Shown here: piece after piece, positions 61,164-64,000 of the stretch
How positions within the stretch are numbered: position 1 is the first letter of the stretch
How the letters are laid out: each line of letters opens with the position of its first letter
Source of the DNA: Sphingobium boeckii
GTDB lineage: Bacteria; Pseudomonadota; Alphaproteobacteria; Sphingomonadales; Sphingomonadaceae
Assembly: GCF_014199215.1 (NCBI RefSeq)
Contig: NZ_JACIJC010000005.1
Coordinates: 1 to 64,000, forward strand
Length of the DNA: 64,000 bases
Direction of reading: 5' to 3'
Notes under the pieces: model-generated
Seen by the model: the letters and a program-made list of their open reading frames with translations, nothing else
What the model was told of the DNA's origin: nothing
Database searches by the model: none
Program-made: the position numbers and the translations under genes

Positions 61164-61253
61164 CGCGGGATATTACGGAACCGTCCCTATTCCGGCCCGT
61201 TTGTATCGGGCATAGCCCACCATCGAGGGGCATACGGAAAAGGGGAGCCTGAC

Positions 61254-62738
61254 ATGGCCAGAACGAGACTGATTGCCGCCATATCGCTGGCGAGCCTGAC
61301 GACGCTTGCGCTGGCCGCAGCGCCGGGCGGGGCGCAGACCCAGACGGTCAACACCATTTCCGCCAAGGACAAGCAGACCGGCGCGCAGGCACATCCGGAA
61401 TTGCTGCAGGAATTCGGCGGTGCCTATAATGGCAGCCAGGCGAATTACGTAACGCGCATCGGTCAGAAGATCGCATTCCAGTCCGGCATCGCCGGGAGCG
61501 AGCGGGAATTTACCGTGACGCTGCTCAATTCGCCGGTCAACAACGCTTTCGCCATCCCCGGCGGCTATGTCTATGTCACACGCCAGTTGATGGCGCTGAT
61601 GAATGACGAGGCCGAACTCGCGTCCGTGCTCGGCCATGAAGTCGGTCATGTGGCCGCCAGACATGGCCAGCAGCGGCAGAAGACGGCGAGCCGCAATGCG
61701 ATTATCGGCGCGATCCTCCAGATCGCGACTGGCGTGGCGCTTGGCGGCGATTCGCAAGTGGGTCAGTTGCTCCAGCAGGGGATCGGCAGCGGCGTGCAAC
61801 TCGTCACCCTGAAATATGGTCGGACCCAGGAATATGAAGCCGATGATCTCGGCATCAGCTATCTTGCGCGCGCGGGCTATGATCCCGCTGCGGCATCCAC
61901 GATGCTGGCGTCGCTTGCTGCGCAAACCGCGATCGAAGCACGGGTGCGCGGTGGCGATGCGCGCTCCACGCCCGAATGGGCCAGCACGCACCCCGATCCC
62001 GGAAGCCGGGTGAAGCGCGCGTTGACCAAAGCCAAGGCGACGGGAAAGATCAGGGGGGTGCGCAATGCTGATCCATTTCTGACGGCACTGAACGGCGTGT
62101 TGTATGATGACGATCCGCGCCACGGGATCACCGAGGGGCGTAATTTCCTATATCCCGATGGCCGCTTCCAATTCACCGTGCCGCAGGGTTTCGGGATGGC
62201 GAACGGATCGAACGCCGTGGCGATCACCGGCAACGGCGGCAGCCAGGCGCAATTTGCCGGCGGGCCGATGCAGGGCGGAACCTTGGCGGCGCATGTGGAT
62301 TCGGTATTCCGTGGGCTGGCGGGCAAGAATGCCGCGATCAATTACGGTCAGATCCAGCGCACGCGGATCAACGGCATGGATGCGGCCTATGCTTCGGCGC
62401 AGGCCAAGGCCAATTCCGGGCAGGTGCAGGTCACGGTGTTCGCCTATCAACTCGACGGCAACACCGCTTATCATTTTCTGACGCTCACGCCCGTGGGCTC
62501 AGCGAACGGTTTTGATGGGATGTTCCAGAGCTTCCGGCGGATGACCACGGCGGAAGCGGCCGCCGTGCGTCCGCGCAAGGTTCAGGTGGTTTCGGTGAAA
62601 CGCGGAGACACGATCGCCTCACTGTCGGCGCAGATGGCGTATGACAGCTACCGGCGGGAGCGGTTCCTGGTGCTCAATGCCCTGACGTCCGGCGCGGCGC
62701 TGCGGACGGGCCAACGGGTGAAGATCGTCACCTATTGA
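61254..62738 (+). CDS. M48 family metalloprotease (BepA-like)
   Basis: A 494-residue exported zinc protease. A signal peptide (RTRLIAAISLASLTTLALAAAPGG) is followed by PGGYVYVTRQLMALMNDEAELASVLGHEVGHVAARH, with the zinc site HEVGH and catalytic Glu near residue 127. The downstream Glu ligand is in EYEADDLGISYLARAGYDP. The middle and C-terminal parts are a soluble domain of unknown role with a LysM-like end (VSVKRGDTIASLSAQM...NALTSGAALRTGQRVKIV). Role in outer-membrane protein quality control is inferred from the BepA-like layout. Downstream is a strong hairpin terminator. Confidence 0.88.
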   Translation: MARTRLIAAISLASLTTLALAAAPGGAQTQTVNTISAKDKQTGAQAHPELLQEFGGAYNGSQANYVTRIGQKIAFQSGIAGSEREFTVTLLNSPVNNAFAIPGGYVYVTRQLMALMNDEAELASVLGHEVGHVAARHGQQRQKTASRNAIIGAILQIATGVALGGDSQVGQLLQQGIGSGVQLVTLKYGRTQEYEADDLGISYLARAGYDPAAASTMLASLAAQTAIEARVRGGDARSTPEWASTHPDPGSRVKRALTKAKATGKIRGVRNADPFLTALNGVLYDDDPRHGITEGRNFLYPDGRFQFTVPQGFGMANGSNAVAITGNGGSQAQFAGGPMQGGTLAAHVDSVFRGLAGKNAAINYGQIQRTRINGMDAAYASAQAKANSGQVQVTVFAYQLDGNTAYHFLTLTPVGSANGFDGMFQSFRRMTTAEAAAVRPRKVQVVSVKRGDTIASLSAQMAYDSYRRERFLVLNALTSGAALRTGQRVKIVTY

Positions 62739-62756
62739 GCGCGTTGCGGCAGGCAT

Positions 62757-62790
62757 AGAAAAAGGGCGGTGGATCGCTCCACCGCCCTTC
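62757..62790 (-). terminator. Rho-independent terminator of the first Flp pilin gene
   Basis: Perfect 12-base stem (AAGGGCGGTGGA and TCCACCGCCCTT) with a four-base loop. On the minus strand the stem is followed by TTTTTCTATG, a T-run suited to ending transcription of the pilin gene at 62811-62978. It may also end the protease transcript from the other side. Confidence 0.8.
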
Positions 62791-62810
62791 TGTCTGTAAA
62801 TTCAGGCTTC

Positions 62811-62978
62811 TTACGAAGTCTTCATCTTGGCTGCAGCGTTGTTCATCGTCGAACCGATCTGGTTGCCCAGAGTCTGGAACGCGGCAACGCCAGCAACAGC
62901 GATAAGAGCGGCGATCAGGCCGTATTCGATTGCAGTCGCGGCCTTGTTGTCGCCGAACAGCTTGCGCAAAATCTTCAT
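62811..62978 (-). CDS. Flp family type IVb pilin
   Basis: A 55-residue pilin precursor: short leader MKILRKLFGDNKA, the prepilin-type region TAIEYGLIAALIAVAGVAAFQTLGNQIG as the hydrophobic helix with Glu at position 5 of the mature part, and a soluble end NNAAAKMKTS. It should be cut by a prepilin peptidase and assembled by a Tad system, which is not in this window. ATG 62978 is preceded by AAGGAGACTAG. A good terminator lies just beyond the stop. The next Flp-type gene is upstream on the same strand. Confidence 0.9.
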   Translation of the reverse strand: MKILRKLFGDNKAATAIEYGLIAALIAVAGVAAFQTLGNQIGSTMNNAAAKMKTS

Positions 62979-63060
62979 AACTAGTCTCCTTGGTCCAACT
63001 TCATTTCCCGGTCGATGTAAAGTTGCCTCCAATCGACGATTCCGGATTTAAGCCGCGGGC

Positions 63061-63077
63061 GTTACGAAAAGGTAAAC
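63061..63077. promoter_or_regulatory. Possible CtrA-like half-site pair upstream of first pilin gene
   Basis: Contains GTTAC and GTAAAC arms around six bases, a weak match to the CtrA motif TTAA-N7-TTAA. It lies about 85-100 bases upstream of the pilin start and in the 3' region of the other pilin gene. Offered only as a candidate. Confidence 0.2.
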
Positions 63078-63094
63078 CCGCGAGATATTTTAAT

Positions 63095-63277
63095 TTACAT
63101 GTTGGTTTTGGCGGCAGTGGCAATGTTGCCCCATGCCCCATGAACCGAATCGCCGAGCGCGGAGAATGCGCCAACGCCGGCGACGGCGATCAATCCGACG
63201 ATCAATCCATATTCAATGGCCGTAGCTGCCCGGTTATTGGCAGCAAACGCGGCGATTCCTCGATGAATCCGCATCAT
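63095..63277 (-). CDS. Flp family type IVb pilin, second copy
   Basis: A 60-residue pilin precursor. It starts MMRIHRGIAAFAANNRA (or from the second Met), then the prepilin-type helix TAIEYGLIVGLIAVAGVGAFSALGDSVHGAW, ending ATAAKTNM. The TAIEYGLI stretch is shared with the other pilin, with many differences elsewhere, so these are diverged paralogues. They are in tandem on the minus strand with about 115 bases between coding ends. A TTAAC-type element precedes it at 63315-63330. Confidence 0.85.
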   Translation of the reverse strand: MMRIHRGIAAFAANNRAATAIEYGLIVGLIAVAGVGAFSALGDSVHGAWGNIATAAKTNM

Positions 63278-63314
63278 GGCTAGTATTCCTGTTCCCTGGT
63301 CCCTCCAGAATACG

Positions 63315-63330
63315 TTACCGGAAGTTAACA
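63315..63330. promoter_or_regulatory. Possible CtrA-like element upstream of second pilin gene
   Basis: GTTACCGGAAGTTAAC, with inverse TTAAC at one end and GTAAC at the other when read on the minus strand. It lies 38-53 bases upstream of the pilin start. Weak candidate. Confidence 0.25.
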
Positions 63331-63356
63331 ACTTATTGTCGGGGTCGAGATTGCGG

Positions 63357-63755
63357 ATGGACATGTTGCTGGTGGTCGCTGCGGCGCTGATTGATCGCGA
63401 TGGGCGCGTGCTTGTGCAGCAGCGCAGCGCATCACGATCAATGGCGGGGCTTTGGGAATTTCCCGGGGGAAAAGTGGAGCCTGGCGAAACTCCGGAAGCA
63501 GCCTTGGTGCGTGAATTGCACGAAGAACTGGGGATCGATACGGAGACTGCGTGCCTCGCGCCCGCCGGTTTTGCCAGCGAACCCCTGGGCGGGAAACATT
63601 TGATGCTATTGCTCTATTTGTGCCGGAAATGGCGCGGCGTGCCGGCGGCGCTCGATTCGGACGGTCTCAAATGGATGCGGCCGCTTCAATTGCACGGGCT
63701 GGCGATGCCGCCCGCTGATCGCCCCTTGATCGGATTGCTGGAGGCGCTGGTCTAA
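63357..63755 (+). CDS. mutT: 8-oxo-dGTP diphosphatase MutT (Nudix hydrolase)
   Basis: Hydrolyses oxidised dGTP to the monophosphate and so prevents mutations. The 132 residues show the Nudix box at 38-60: GGKVEPGETPEAALVRELHEELGI, with Arg and the Glu-Glu pair intact. FASEPLGGKHLMLLLYLCRKW then follows as in MutT. Start at ATG 63357 gives the typical MDMLLVVAAALIDRDGRVLVQQR beginning. It converges with the partial methyltransferase gene, stops overlapping by four bases. Confidence 0.92.
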   Translation: MDMLLVVAAALIDRDGRVLVQQRSASRSMAGLWEFPGGKVEPGETPEAALVRELHEELGIDTETACLAPAGFASEPLGGKHLMLLLYLCRKWRGVPAALDSDGLKWMRPLQLHGLAMPPADRPLIGLLEALV

Positions 63756-64000
63756 TTTCTGGGTTTGAGTGCAGCCGCGAGCGAGGTGGTGGCGCTGCCG
63801 CGGCGGGCGGGCAGGGGCTGCTCCGGTCCCGGCGACCATGCGGTCAGGCAGACAAGGTCGAATCGCTCGCTGACCTTGCCATCCAGATCGGCGCGATCCG
63901 CGAAAGCCGCGGCGACTGCGGTCAACCAGGTGCGCGTGAGCGGCGTGCGCGTGGAGGGGAGCAAATTCGTGAGACCCATGCCGCGCAGATCGGCGAACAG
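63752..64000 (-). CDS. Partial SAM-dependent methyltransferase-like protein (C-terminus)
   Basis: The last 82 residues of a protein that enters from beyond the right edge. It shows LFADLRGMGLTNLLPSTRTPLTRTWLTAVAAAFADRAD and ends SATTSLAAALKPRN. The LRGMG-TN pattern and C-terminal layout are similar to the BioC-like/UbiE-like class of methyltransferases common in alphaproteobacteria, near mutT. The cofactor-binding part lies outside the window, so function is uncertain. Confidence 0.6.
   Translation of the reverse strand: MFADLRGMGLTNLLPSTRTPLTRTWLTAVAAAFADRADLDGKVSERFDLVCLTAWSPGPEQPLPARRGSATTSLAAALKPRN

Overview
The window is a gene-dense, high-GC stretch of bacterial chromosome, most likely from a sphingomonad (Alphaproteobacteria, Sphingomonadaceae). 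This rests on protein resemblance, on the order trpF-trpB-trpA-accD-folC and aroK-aroB, and on dispersed palindromes of the GTCCCGAGCGAAGTCGAGGG type that I associate with that group. Almost all genes are housekeeping or ordinary accessory metabolism. I see no CRISPR array, prophage, conjugative module or biosynthetic gene cluster. About 60 protein genes and one tRNA are supported, including three very small ones (10716-10895, 57379-57516, 62811-62978).

Layout. 0-0.6 kb: the edge of what looks like an insertion sequence, a small protein and tRNA-Lys. 0.6-11 kb: aguB-folK facing a KorA/KorB 2-oxoacid:ferredoxin oxidoreductase, photolyase, a cyclopropane-fatty-acid-synthase-like enzyme, a PilZ protein, an SDR, purF, hisI and a lipoprotein. 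11.8-16 kb: a MerR regulator with a clear operator, an acyl-CoA dehydrogenase and phospholipase D. 16-26 kb: SleB-type hydrolase, cysK, two MFS exporters, L,D-transpeptidase, an Asp/Asn hydroxylase and a UvrD helicase. 25.5-34.4 kb: an XRE-cupin regulator divergent from a DMT exporter, more transporters, rsmD, rluB, a receiver protein, a Rieske oxygenase, an AmpG-like permease and a Cys-rich protein behind a Fur-like site. 34.6-41.4 kb: lapA-pyrF-trpF-trpB-(DUF559)-trpA-accD-folC. 41.5-49 kb: a patatin-like protein, an AT-rich islet and a two-component system behind a membrane protein. 49-54.6 kb: radA-cvpA-IscU-like-kefC-DUF423. 54.6-55.5 kb: a repeat-rich patch with a GIY-YIG gene. 55.5-64 kb: aroK-aroB, a small membrane protein plus secreted protein, xerD, accA, an M48 protease, two Flp pilins, mutT and a partial methyltransferase.

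The most unusual signal is not a large system but a repeated architecture. Two unrelated small nuclease-fold genes (DUF559 at 37738-38085, GIY-YIG at 54654-54953) each sit between inverted arms of a palindromic intergenic repeat. The DUF559 unit splits trpB from trpA; its stop overlaps the trpA start and its repeat arm supplies the likely trpA ribosome-binding site. At least five palindrome families are spread through the window. They give one gene its C-terminus (Rieske oxygenase) and another its translation start region (histidine kinase).

Limits: all calls come from reading the sequence and recalled family knowledge; no alignment, profile or structure search was run. Start codons are best guesses where several are possible.
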